Of a DNA stretch of 64,000 bases, positions 15,833 through 24,222 are shown in pieces (position 1 is the first letter of the stretch; the number at the start of each line of letters is the position of its first letter). A model generated the notes under the pieces. That model had not been told where the DNA came from. It made no database searches and saw only the letters and a list, made by a program, of their open reading frames with translations. This DNA is from Desulfobacteraceae bacterium (GTDB lineage Bacteria; Desulfobacterota; Desulfobacteria; Desulfobacterales; JAABSP01): positions 1 through 64,000 of the forward strand of contig JAABSP010000024.1 of the NCBI GenBank assembly GCA_011390345.1, given 5' to 3'. Position numbers and translations under genes: made by a program.

Positions 15833-16405
15833 ATGGATTATATTGTTCTTGCAATAAGCGCCATTCTGGTCAATAATATCCTCCTCGCCCAATATCTGGG
15901 GAACTGCCCCTTTCTCGGCACTTCCAAGAAGATGGAGACAGCGGTCGGCATGGCCTTTGCCGTCGTCTTCGTTCTGGTGATGGCCGGACTGATCACCTGG
16001 ATAGTCAATGCCTTTGTTCTCGTACCCCTGAAGCTGGAGTATTTGAGAACCATCGGCTTTATCCTGGTGATCGCGTCTCTGGTGCAGTTCGTGGAGATGT
16101 TTTTGAAAAAGAGCATCCCGGCCCTCTATGCGGGGCTCGGGATCTTTCTGCCGCTGATCACCACCAACTGTGCGGTGATGGGTGTCTGTCTGATCAATGT
16201 CAACGAGGAGTACACCTTTATCCAGGCGCTCGTCTCCTCGTTTGCCTACGCGGTCGGCTTCGGCCTCGCGCTGATCCTCTTTGCCGGCGTCCGGGAGAAG
16301 GTCCTTCTGGCCAGAGTCCCCCGGCCCCTGCAGGATACCTCCATCGCACTGGTGACGGCGGGGATTATCTCCCTTGCGTTTTACGCGTTCAAGGGAATGG
16401 TTTAA
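15833..16405 (+). CDS. rnfA: RnfA, membrane subunit of the Rnf complex
   Basis: 190 residues with six hydrophobic helices. NNILLAQYLGNCPFLGTSK near residue 14 and PLITTNCAVMGVCLIN near 107 are classical RnfA signatures, and their cysteines are the expected cluster ligands. It is the partner of RnfE in the membrane core. It starts 11 bases after rnfE, with rnfB 18 bases downstream. Confidence 0.95.
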   Translation: MDYIVLAISAILVNNILLAQYLGNCPFLGTSKKMETAVGMAFAVVFVLVMAGLITWIVNAFVLVPLKLEYLRTIGFILVIASLVQFVEMFLKKSIPALYAGLGIFLPLITTNCAVMGVCLINVNEEYTFIQALVSSFAYAVGFGLALILFAGVREKVLLARVPRPLQDTSIALVTAGIISLAFYAFKGMV

Positions 16406-16423
16406 CCTTTCAGGAGGTATATC

Positions 16424-18511
16424 ATGATTGAAGCATTGTTTTTCATGCTGCTTCTCGGCGCGGTCTGCGGGCTGGTGCTCAGCTTCGCGTCGAAAATATT
16501 CTACGTCTGGGAAGACCCGCGGATTGCCGAGATAGAGAATTTCCTGGCCGGCGCGAACTGCGGCGGCTGCGGGTTCACCGGCTGTGGGGCCGCGGCCGAG
16601 GCCGTGGTCAAGGGAAAGGCCCTGCCGAATGTCTGCGCGGTGGCCGGCCCCGAAGCAACGACGAGTGTGGCCGCGGTCATGGGCATGGATCCGGGCAGCT
16701 CCGAGCCAAAGATCTCCCGCAACCCCTGCGAGGGCGGGGATCGGGCCGAGGACAAATTCTATTACAACGGCGTCAACTCCTGCCAGGCCGTTGCCGCGAT
16801 GTTCGGCGGCAAGCGGACCTGCGATGTCGGATGCCTGGGATACGGCGACTGCGTCAGCATCTGCCAGTTCAACTCGATCCGGATGGGCGAGCATGGCTAT
16901 CCCGAGATCGACGAGTTCAGTTGCGTCGGCTGCGGCGCGTGCGAGCGGATCTGCCCCAAGGGGATTCTCTCGGTCCAATCGATGTCGGAGCGGCTCCTGG
17001 AGACCAATGTCGAGGACGCGGCGCTTGCCCCCTGCCAGCAGACCTGCCCGGCCGAGATCGACATCCCCGGCTACATCGGCAGCATTCGGGAGGGGAACTA
17101 CGAGGCCGCGGTCCACATCATCCGGGAGCGGAACCCCCTGCTGCTGGCCTGCGGACGGGTCTGCCCCCATCCGTGTGAGGACTACTGCCGCCGCTCCATC
17201 GAGGACGAGGCGGTCTCCATAAACCAGCTCAAGCGGTTTGCTGCCGATTACGAGATGAACTCCGGCAAGCGGCTGCCCATCTCGGTGGCCCCCTCCACCG
17301 GAAAGAAGGTGGCTGTAGTGGGCGGCGGGCCGGCAGGTATCAGTTGCGCCTACTTCCTGCGGCGACTGGGCCATGACGCGGTCATCTTCGAGGCTATGCC
17401 CAAGCTCGGAGGCATGCTGCGCTACGGCATCCCCGAATACCGGCTGCCCAAGAAGACCGTGGACTGGGAGATCCAGGGCATTCTCGATCTCGGGATCGAG
17501 GCCCGCACCAATGTTCAATTCGGAAAGGATTTCACCATCAACGATCTGCTCACCGAGGGCTTTGACGCGATCTTCGTGGGCCAGGGCGCATGGGTGGACT
17601 ACAACTTGAAGATCGACGGCGAGGAGTCCAAGGGCTGCTTCAAGGGCATCGACTTCCTCTCCCGCCTCTCGGGCGGCGAAGAGATTCCCATCGAAGGGAA
17701 GAAGGCTGCGGTGGTCGGCGGCGGCAACAGCGCGATCGACTGCGTGCGGAACCTGCTGAGGTGCGGGGCCGAAGAGGTCTCCATCGTCTACCGAAGGACC
17801 CGCAAGGAGATGCCGGCTAACGAGGTGGAGATCGAGGCCGCGGAGCACGAAGGGGTCAAATTTCTCTTTCTGGCCGCGCCCAACAAGGTGATCACCGATG
17901 ACGACGGCAACGTCACCCACCTGGAATACCTCCAGATGGAACTGGGTGAGCCGGATGCCAGCGGAAGGCGGCGGCCCGTGCCGATCGAGGGCTCCGAGAC
18001 CCAACTGCCGGTTGACATCCTGATCACCGCGATCGGCCAGCAGCCCGACATGGGCTTCAAGGACAGCTCCGACAAGCTCGCGGACCTCCAGATCACCCGG
18101 TGGAACACCTTTGACACCGATCCGGAGACCCTGCAGACCAACATCCCCTACCTCTTCACCGCAGGGGATGCGGCAACCGGGCCTTCTCTGGTGGTGGAGG
18201 CCATCGGCGGGGGCCGGAGAGCGGCCCGCTCCATCCATCAGTATCTGATGGGCGAGGAGGTGAAGGCCCCGGAGAAGTCGCTCTTCAAGCGCCACATCGA
18301 AGAATCGCTCTTCACGGAGGTTCCGGGCGTGGTCAAGAAGAAGAGATCCACCATGACCGAACTCTCCCCGGAGGAGCGGATCAAAAACTTCGAAGAGGTG
18401 GATCAGACCCTGACCGAGGAGGAGGCCCTGGCCGAGGCCAACCGCTGCCTCTCCTGCTGTCGGCTCTGCTATACGCCGGATCTAGACAAGCTGGAGAAGG
18501 ATGTTGCCTGA
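16424..18511 (+). CDS. rnfB: RnfB fused to a GltD/NfnB-like NAD(P)H flavoprotein
   Basis: 695 residues, far longer than the usual 190-330. Residues 1-28 form a membrane helix; NCGGCGFTGC at 46 and two ferredoxin motifs (near 133-147 and CVGCGACERIC at 167) are the RnfB part. From about 200 it continues as a glutamate synthase small-subunit/NfnB-like oxidoreductase: linker cysteines (CQQTCP at 204, CGRVCPHPCEDYC near 243), FAD-binding GGGPAG at 300, a second dinucleotide fold with GGGNSA near 430, TAIGQQPD, and TAGDAATGP near the end. A final cysteine cluster CLSCCRLC lies at 675-682. No stop or shift interrupts the join. The fusion would bring an NAD(P)H/FAD site to the ferredoxin-handling subunit. 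Confidence 0.92.
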   Translation: MIEALFFMLLLGAVCGLVLSFASKIFYVWEDPRIAEIENFLAGANCGGCGFTGCGAAAEAVVKGKALPNVCAVAGPEATTSVAAVMGMDPGSSEPKISRNPCEGGDRAEDKFYYNGVNSCQAVAAMFGGKRTCDVGCLGYGDCVSICQFNSIRMGEHGYPEIDEFSCVGCGACERICPKGILSVQSMSERLLETNVEDAALAPCQQTCPAEIDIPGYIGSIREGNYEAAVHIIRERNPLLLACGRVCPHPCEDYCRRSIEDEAVSINQLKRFAADYEMNSGKRLPISVAPSTGKKVAVVGGGPAGISCAYFLRRLGHDAVIFEAMPKLGGMLRYGIPEYRLPKKTVDWEIQGILDLGIEARTNVQFGKDFTINDLLTEGFDAIFVGQGAWVDYNLKIDGEESKGCFKGIDFLSRLSGGEEIPIEGKKAAVVGGGNSAIDCVRNLLRCGAEEVSIVYRRTRKEMPANEVEIEAAEHEGVKFLFLAAPNKVITDDDGNVTHLEYLQMELGEPDASGRRRPVPIEGSETQLPVDILITAIGQQPDMGFKDSSDKLADLQITRWNTFDTDPETLQTNIPYLFTAGDAATGPSLVVEAIGGGRRAARSIHQYLMGEEVKAPEKSLFKRHIEESLFTEVPGVVKKKRSTMTELSPEERIKNFEEVDQTLTEEEALAEANRCLSCCRLCYTPDLDKLEKDVA

Positions 18512-18552
18512 ACCGACGGTAACGCCCTGATCTGAAGCTTAAAACCGGTAGG

Positions 18553-18597
18553 AAAAAAAGCCGCACCTTTTTAAAAGAGGGTGTGGCTTTTTTTTTG
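18553..18597 (+). terminator. Rho-independent terminator of the rnf operon
   Basis: Arms AAAAAAAGCCGCACC and GGTGTGGCTTTTTTT pair with a single G-T mismatch and are followed by a run of T. It lies about 40 bases past the rnfB stop. Confidence 0.85.
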
Positions 18598-18619
18598 GTG
18601 TTCGGGTAGAATATTCGCC

Positions 18620-19309
18620 ATGTCAAAAGCGGTACTGCGCCATTCATGGGAGGTCAGCCCGGCAGAGGCTGCAGAAATCCAGAACCGACTGGCCCGGGAA
18701 CTGGTCATCGAAAACCAGTTGGGGCCGGTGGGTCGGATTGCAGGGGTCGATGTGGGCTTTCCCAAGGCAGGCGATGAAAGGGTGGCCCAGGCCGCGATCG
18801 CGGTGCTCGATTTCCCCTCTCTGGATCTGCTCGAAACCGCAGTGGCCCAAAAGCCGATCCCCTTTCCCTATGTGCCGGGGCTGCTCACCTTCCGGGAGGG
18901 GCCGGTCATCTGTGCGGCCATGGAAAAGCTCTCCCGGATGCCCGATCTTCTCATCTTCGACGGCCAGGGGATCGCGCACCCGAGAAGACTCGGCATCGCC
19001 GCGCACATGGGGCTAATTACGGATATCCCCGCCATCGGATGCGCGAAATCCCGTCTCTGGGGCCGGTACAGGGAGCCGGAGGCGGAAAAGGGGAGCCGCT
19101 CCCCCATGATTCATAATGGCGAGACAATCGGCGCTGCTCTGCGGACCCGAACCGGGGTCAAGCCGGTATTCGTCTCTCCGGGACATCGGGTGGATCTGGA
19201 GACGAGCGTCCGGTATGTAATGGCCTGCTGCACGAAATACCGCCTGCCGGAGACCACCCGGTGGGCCGATCGGATCGCGGGCGGCAAACTGCCGCAGACA
19301 ACCCCTTAA
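18620..19309 (+). CDS. nfi: Endonuclease V (deoxyinosine 3' endonuclease)
   Basis: 229 residues from the ATG at 18620; the frame extends upstream into the terminator, so the longer form is rejected. Family motifs are clear: AGVDVGF with catalytic D44, PGLLTFREGP with E93, and DGQGIAHPRRLG with D114, followed by GCAKSRL. Endonuclease V nicks DNA one nucleotide 3' of deoxyinosine and so starts repair of deaminated adenine. Length matches the family. The ribosome site is weak. It stands alone between the rnf terminator and a kinase cluster. Confidence 0.93.
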   Translation: MSKAVLRHSWEVSPAEAAEIQNRLARELVIENQLGPVGRIAGVDVGFPKAGDERVAQAAIAVLDFPSLDLLETAVAQKPIPFPYVPGLLTFREGPVICAAMEKLSRMPDLLIFDGQGIAHPRRLGIAAHMGLITDIPAIGCAKSRLWGRYREPEAEKGSRSPMIHNGETIGAALRTRTGVKPVFVSPGHRVDLETSVRYVMACCTKYRLPETTRWADRIAGGKLPQTTP

Positions 19310-19333
19310 TTGGGCAAAGGAGGCATAGAGATT

Positions 19334-19390
19334 ATGGGCGCAAAGAAGATTCTGATGCTGGTGGTCGATTTTCTGGAGAATTACGAGTGA
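19334..19390 (+). pseudogene. 18-codon relic of a DJ-1/PfpI family gene
   Basis: A near-ideal SD (AAAGGAGG) leads to an ATG at 19334 and the peptide MGAKKILMLVVDFLENYE, then TGA. This closely resembles the first residues of DJ-1/PfpI proteins in this lineage (KKILMLVGDFVEDYE type). The following codons do not continue the family. This reads as the 5' remnant of a deleted gene, with its translation signals still intact. Confidence 0.65.
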
Positions 19391-19433
19391 AATCCGTTGG
19401 ATGGGACAAAAAGATCTGAATAAGGTGGAGCCG

Positions 19434-20576
19434 ATGGAGAAAAAGAAGATTCTCGTGGTGGATGATTCCCGTTCGATCCGGGAGGCGATCTGCCAGATTC
19501 TCGGGTCGGATTATCAAATCGAGACCGCAGCCGACGGAGATGCGGCCATTGCGGCTGCAAAGACCTTCCGTCCCGATCTGGTCCTGCTGGATATCAACAT
19601 GCCGGGCCCCGACGGATATGCGGTCTGCCAGGAGCTTCGCTCCGAGCCGCTCTCCGACTTCATCAAGATCCTGATGGTCTCCAACCGGACCAAGCTCGAT
19701 GAGCGGCTGAAAGGGTACCAGTCGGGCGCGGACGACTTCATTGGAAAGCCCTTTGTGCCGGAGGAACTGCTGGCCAAGGTGCGGGTCTTCATGCGGCTGA
19801 AAACCGCAGAAGACGAGCTGCAGCGACTCAATGAAGCGCTGAACGAACAGGTGGCCATCCGAACCCGGCAGCTCCTCGATGCGGAGAAGATGGCGGCTGT
19901 GGGACGGTATGCGGCCGGGATCGTCCACAACCTGAGCAACCCCCTGCAGGCGATCATGGGAATCGCGCAACTGCTGGCAATCAGGAACCCTGATGAAAAG
20001 AACATCATGCGGCTTCGGAAAGCTGCCGCGCAGATGAAGAAGATCATCGGCACGATTTTGAATACCTGCCATCGGGAGAGCATCGAGGCCCTGGTCCCCA
20101 TCGACCTCAACGAAATGATCCGGGATCAGATCGAGCTGCTGCGGGCAGATCCTTTCTTCAAGCACCAGGTGCAGACGATTACAGAGCTGACCCCCGTTCC
20201 AACGTATAAGGGGATCTATCTCCACTTCAGCCAGAGCATCGGAAATCTCATCAAAAATGCGTCCGACGCCATGTATGAGTCCGAAACCCGCATCCTGAAC
20301 ATCAAAAGCGGCATGGAGGGGGAAGAGATCGTGATCCGCATCTCGGATTCCGGCTGCGGCATATCCGAGGAGCGGCTCGATCGGATCTTCAACCCCTTCT
20401 ACACCACCAAACCCCTGACAGCAGAGGATGCCAGGCCAACAGGAACGGGGCTGGGGCTGGCCTCGGGCCGGGAGATGATCGAGTCCTACGGCGGAGCGAT
20501 CACGGTGGAATCGACCCTGGGAAAGGGGAGCCGCTTTACGGTCCGGCTGCCGGTCAAAAAGGAAACCGCACGGTAA
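19434..20576 (+). CDS. Receiver domain-histidine kinase protein
   Basis: 380 residues. An N-terminal CheY-like receiver (KILVVDDS at 5-12, phospho-acceptor Asp in LVLLDINMPG near 56) is followed by a linker helix, a histidine phosphotransfer motif in an atypical context (VHNLSNPLQAIMG near 173) and an HATPase domain (NLIKNASDAM, DSGCGIS, GTGLGLA). There is no membrane segment, so it is cytoplasmic and presumably driven by another kinase through its receiver. The start at 19434 has AAGGTGGAG six bases ahead. The next gene, a CheA-like kinase, begins one base after its stop. Confidence 0.85.
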   Translation: MEKKKILVVDDSRSIREAICQILGSDYQIETAADGDAAIAAAKTFRPDLVLLDINMPGPDGYAVCQELRSEPLSDFIKILMVSNRTKLDERLKGYQSGADDFIGKPFVPEELLAKVRVFMRLKTAEDELQRLNEALNEQVAIRTRQLLDAEKMAAVGRYAAGIVHNLSNPLQAIMGIAQLLAIRNPDEKNIMRLRKAAAQMKKIIGTILNTCHRESIEALVPIDLNEMIRDQIELLRADPFFKHQVQTITELTPVPTYKGIYLHFSQSIGNLIKNASDAMYESETRILNIKSGMEGEEIVIRISDSGCGISEERLDRIFNPFYTTKPLTAEDARPTGTGLGLASGREMIESYGGAITVESTLGKGSRFTVRLPVKKETAR

Positions 20577-20577
20577 G

Positions 20578-22155
20578 ATGGAGAATCATGCAAAACGGTA
20601 TCGGCAGGAGGTGGAGGAGCTTCTTGCCGACATCGAGATGACAATCCTCGATCTGGAGGAGAATCCGCGGGATACGGATGCGATTCATCGTCTTTTCCGT
20701 GATTTCCATACCATCAAGGGGTCGGGCGCGATGTTCGGATTTGACGAGATCGCGGCATTTACCCACCATGTGGAGGCGGTGCTCGATGTTCTTCGGGAGG
20801 GAAAGATCGGAATCTCCACCCGTCTCATAGACCTGATCCTCTCCTCCCGGGATCATATTCAAGCCCTCATGGAGGCCGGGTCCGAAATCGGAGACGCAAC
20901 ATCCCGGCAGAGCCGGAAGATCATCGATGCCCTCTCCTCTCTGATGCAGGAGGAGTGCCTGCTCCCTGAAGAGGGAGGGGGATTTTCCATAGAAGATCCT
21001 TCGGCTCCGCCGCCACGGAAGGGCGATTCCACCTCCTATCGGATCTCCTTTGCCCCTCACAAAGACATCTTCAAAAGCGGCGTCCGGATACTCCTTCTGC
21101 TTCAGGAGATCCGGGATCTCGGCTCCTGCTTCATTCGCGCGGTCATACAGGATGTCCCCATCCTTGAGGATATCGACCCCGAGCGCTGCTATCTCCGATG
21201 GGAGATCTTTCTGACCACGACCCATCCCCAGAATGCCATCGAGGATGTCTTCATCTTCGTGGCAGAGGAGAGCCTGCTCGAGATTGTCCCGGTGATCCCC
21301 GGGGGCCGGCGCGAGCCCCCCGATGATCTCTTTCCCCGCCTGGGGGAGATCCTCATCGCCCGTGGGGACGCCTCTCCTGAGGAGGTCGGCCGCATCCTCC
21401 ACGAATTCCAGGAGAGCATCGGCGGCGCGTTTGTCCGATCGGGCATCGTGGCTCCTGACCGGCTCCGATCGGCCCGGGATCTTCAACGGGGCGTGAGCAA
21501 ATGCCAGAAGCAGAAGGAAAAGAGTTCCATCCGGATCTCCTCTGAGAAGCTGGATCGGCTCATCAATCTCGTGGGAGAGCTGATCATCAATCAGTCCCAT
21601 CTGACCCGGAGCATCTATGAGATCGAAAATCTTCTGGAGGAGGAGGAGTCTCGTTCAGAGCCAGCGGAGGTGATTCTGCAGGGGTGGAAGGATATTTTGA
21701 AGCCGGTGGAGAACCTGGAACGGCTGACGGACTCCTTCCGGGACTGCGCACTGGAGATGCGGATGATCCCCATCGGAACGATCTTCGGGGGCTTTCGACG
21801 GCTGGTGCGGGACCTCTGCGGAGAGCTGGGCAATACTGTGGATCTGGTGACGGAGGGGGCCGAGACCGCGCTGGACAAGACGGTGATCGAACGGATCAAT
21901 GACCCGCTGATGCACCTGATCCGCAACTGCGTCTCCCACGGCATCCGCTCCCCCGAGGTTCGGGAGAGATTCGGAAAGAGCCGGCGGGGAAAGATTCTGC
22001 TCTGCGCGGAGCAGTTGGGTTCGACGGTCTCCATCACCATCGAGGATGACGGCATGGGAATGGACCCGGCCCTTATCCGGAAAAAGGCCGTGGAAAAGGG
22101 GCTGATCCGGAGCACCCAAAGAGACGATATCCCTCTTTTTTCCCGCAGCGGATAA
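20578..22155 (+). CDS. CheA-like kinase, C-terminally truncated
   Basis: 525 residues. An HPt domain carries the phosphorylatable histidine in FHTIKGSG (H44). There is a poorly conserved middle region of about 250 residues, then the CheA dimerisation segment (SEKLDRLINLVGELII near 320) and the start of the catalytic domain with its N box (HLIRNCVSHGI) and DDGMGMDP near 489. The protein stops at LFSRSG, where CheA kinases normally continue into the F box, the GRGVGMD box and the CheW-like domain. Neither other forward frame contains the missing part. ATP binding and receptor coupling are therefore doubtful. It may be a degraded gene or a phosphorelay HPt protein. Start overlaps closely with the preceding kinase gene. 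Confidence 0.8.
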   Translation: MENHAKRYRQEVEELLADIEMTILDLEENPRDTDAIHRLFRDFHTIKGSGAMFGFDEIAAFTHHVEAVLDVLREGKIGISTRLIDLILSSRDHIQALMEAGSEIGDATSRQSRKIIDALSSLMQEECLLPEEGGGFSIEDPSAPPPRKGDSTSYRISFAPHKDIFKSGVRILLLLQEIRDLGSCFIRAVIQDVPILEDIDPERCYLRWEIFLTTTHPQNAIEDVFIFVAEESLLEIVPVIPGGRREPPDDLFPRLGEILIARGDASPEEVGRILHEFQESIGGAFVRSGIVAPDRLRSARDLQRGVSKCQKQKEKSSIRISSEKLDRLINLVGELIINQSHLTRSIYEIENLLEEEESRSEPAEVILQGWKDILKPVENLERLTDSFRDCALEMRMIPIGTIFGGFRRLVRDLCGELGNTVDLVTEGAETALDKTVIERINDPLMHLIRNCVSHGIRSPEVRERFGKSRRGKILLCAEQLGSTVSITIEDDGMGMDPALIRKKAVEKGLIRSTQRDDIPLFSRSG

Positions 22156-22229
22156 CCTTGGATGATCCCGATCCAACAGAATCAAAGGCTTTAAAACTTG
22201 CCACTGCAATCGAAAGGGCTGGAATCGAT

Positions 22230-23159
22230 ATGAAAATGAGAAACCGGACTGCCTTCCTCATGCTTCTTTTTCTGCTTTCCGCAAACTGCGCGGGCGCGCC
22301 GGCCCTGGTGATCGCACCTTTTGATTCCGGGGTTCATATGGGGGATATGGCCAATGAGAAGATCTCGGAATCGAGCGGGATTGCCGCATCAAAAAGGAAT
22401 CCAGGGGTTTTTTGGACCCACAATGACAGCGGAAACGGCCCTTTTCTCTATGCGGTGGGAAGAAACGGAGAAGATCTGGGGGAGTTCCGGGTGGAAGGGG
22501 CCAAGAATAGGGACTGGGAGGATATCGCGGCTTTTAAATGGAAGGGCGGGGCATATCTGATGATCGGGGATGTGGGGAATAACCGCGCCCGACAGCGGAT
22601 CTCCCGCCTGATCGTCGTGGAGGAGCCGGAGATCAGCCGCGGTAAGCCAAAGAATGGTCTGGTAAGGGTTGCCTGGAGTATCCGGTTTCAATATGAGGAC
22701 GGCCCCAGAGACTGTGAGTCTGTTGCTGTGGATTCGGCAGCAGGGGAGGTGCTTCTGCTTTCGAAAAGAGATGAGCCGCCGATGCTCTATTCGCTGCCGC
22801 TTGGGCCCTCTTCGGAGCTGCAGACGGCCCGGCGGTTGACGCCGGTTTCAGGAATCCCGCAGCCGTCTGCTGCCGATATTGCGCTGGACCCGATTTATGG
22901 TTTTTATGGGTCCCAACCGACCGGCATGGACATTTCAAAGGAGGGGGATCAGGCTGTTGTGCTGACCTATAAGAGAGCTTATCTCTTCTCCAGAGAAGAG
23001 GGGGAATCCTGGAAGACGGCATTTTCCCGGGAGCCGAAGGCCATTGCTACGCCGCTGATGCCCCAGGCCGAGGGGATCTGCTTTGGATCTGAGGGGGAGG
23101 CTATCTATATTACTTCTGAAAAACGGCCGGCGCCGCTGATTATGATTCCGCGGAAATAG
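22230..23159 (+). CDS. Secreted protein of unknown function, possible beta-propeller
   Basis: 309 residues from ATG 22230 (MKMRNRTAF), with a clear signal peptide ending near SANCAGA. The frame is open 24 codons further upstream, but that part is charged and not signal-like. The mature protein contains repeated beta-rich patterns such as SSGIAAS, WTHNDSG, DWEDIAAF, GDVGNN and AEGICF, which I have seen in secreted propeller-like hypothetical proteins. No catalytic residues can be assigned. It is probably periplasmic or extracellular. It follows the truncated cheA by about 75 bases. Confidence 0.65.
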   Translation: MKMRNRTAFLMLLFLLSANCAGAPALVIAPFDSGVHMGDMANEKISESSGIAASKRNPGVFWTHNDSGNGPFLYAVGRNGEDLGEFRVEGAKNRDWEDIAAFKWKGGAYLMIGDVGNNRARQRISRLIVVEEPEISRGKPKNGLVRVAWSIRFQYEDGPRDCESVAVDSAAGEVLLLSKRDEPPMLYSLPLGPSSELQTARRLTPVSGIPQPSAADIALDPIYGFYGSQPTGMDISKEGDQAVVLTYKRAYLFSREEGESWKTAFSREPKAIATPLMPQAEGICFGSEGEAIYITSEKRPAPLIMIPRK

Positions 23160-23239
23160 AAGAGAGCAAGGGACCCAAAGGACTTAAAGGACGAAGGACG
23201 GGGGAGATGAAAAAAGGACGGGGCGGGGCCGTTTTTGTG

Positions 23240-24019
23240 CTACAGGCCGTGCTCTCTTAGGAAGACGTCGATGCTTTTGAAGTATTCGTGGGAATTGACA
23301 TGTAAGATGGAATTGTGATCTCCGCGCTCGAAGATGCGCAGGGTGGTGGGGCCGGCGGCCCAGGCCCGGAGCCGGTGCGCGTGGGAGACATCCACGAGGC
23401 CATCGTATTTGGTGTGAAGGATCAGGGTGGGGCCCTCGTACTGGTCCATCTTGAATTTGTGGTTGAAATCCCGGTGGACCGCCTCCGCGATCTCCTCTGC
23501 GGTGGCGCCGAGTTCTCTGGGGTCGATGCGGATGAGAAGGCGCTCCAAGGGATTGGCGATTCCGCTTTCTATGATCAATCCTGCGATGTTGGGAAAGATG
23601 CAGGCCGCGTGGATCGCATAGAGGGAGCCGAGGGAGCGGCCGAAGAGGATCAGGTTCTCGTCCGGCTGGTTCAAGGTCTCGATGATGGCCTCCACATCGG
23701 AGAGCATCTGAAAAAGAGATGGTTTTCCGGTGGACATCCCGTATCCCCGGTATTCGGCCAGAAAAGAGTTGTATCCCATGCTGTCGATGATGGAGACGAA
23801 ATCATCCCGATAATCGGCAACGGTCTCTCCGTTGCCGTGGAAATGGATGATGGTTCTGCTTCCCGGGTGGCCTTCGAAATAGCAGCAGGCCAGTTGCGCA
23901 CCATCAGCGTCCACCCAGAAGGGGTGGGCATATTTCACCCGCTTGGGGAAAAAGTACCGCTGGGAGATCACCGGGTGATCCAGCAGATGGAAATTCCTAT
24001 TTTTGGTAAAGCCGGTCAT
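23240..24019 (-). CDS. Alpha/beta hydrolase
   Basis: 259 residues with the serine hydrolase pattern: oxyanion-hole segment HFHGNGE near 59-65, nucleophile elbow GRSLGS with S129, an acid in KYDGLVD near 206, and histidine in GDHNSI near the C-terminus. It resembles the FrsA/BEM46-type single-domain hydrolases. No signal peptide is seen, so it is cytoplasmic. The substrate is unknown. It has its own promoter, divergent from the nitroreductase operon, and an SD of GGAGGAG. Confidence 0.85.
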   Translation of the reverse strand: MTGFTKNRNFHLLDHPVISQRYFFPKRVKYAHPFWVDADGAQLACCYFEGHPGSRTIIHFHGNGETVADYRDDFVSIIDSMGYNSFLAEYRGYGMSTGKPSLFQMLSDVEAIIETLNQPDENLILFGRSLGSLYAIHAACIFPNIAGLIIESGIANPLERLLIRIDPRELGATAEEIAEAVHRDFNHKFKMDQYEGPTLILHTKYDGLVDVSHAHRLRAWAAGPTTLRIFERGDHNSILHVNSHEYFKSIDVFLREHGL

Positions 24020-24094
24020 TCTCCTCCGTTTTCAAGAAAGAAGCTGATGATTTTGGATGGAACCGCCCCTGCTTTTTCGGCTTCTCTATTTTCG

Positions 24095-24123
24095 ATGGTA
24101 TGCCAAAACTCTCTTTTCGTCAA
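24095..24123 (-). promoter_or_regulatory. Probable promoter of the alpha/beta hydrolase gene
   Basis: Minus-strand TTGACG (24118-24123), 17-base spacer, TACCAT (24095-24100). The expected start point is about 70 bases before the gene. It is back to back with the promoter at 24141-24169. Confidence 0.5.
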
Positions 24124-24140
24124 GAATAGAGAAGATCCGT

Positions 24141-24169
24141 TTGACCTGTGTCCGGTCATGCGGTATGAT
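24141..24169 (+). promoter_or_regulatory. Probable promoter of the nitroreductase-CoA transferase run
   Basis: TTGACC (24141-24146), 17-base spacer, TATGAT (24164-24169). The start point would be about 47 bases before the nitroreductase ATG at 24223. The spacing is ideal and both boxes match 5 of 6. Confidence 0.65.
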
Positions 24170-24222
24170 TTGCCACATATTTCAGAAGAGAAGTCTAACG
24201 GAACAACCGAGGAGGAAAAGAT

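Noticed and set aside
15587-18295. A 902-codon open frame on the minus strand opposite rnfE, rnfA and rnfB
   Set aside because: It is antisense to three well-conserved genes, has no family motif and a histidine/glycine/arginine-rich composition typical of antisense frames in GC-rich genes.
23208-23237. GC-rich inverted pattern between the secreted protein and the hydrolase as a bidirectional terminator
   Set aside because: The arms do not pair well enough by eye to call it.
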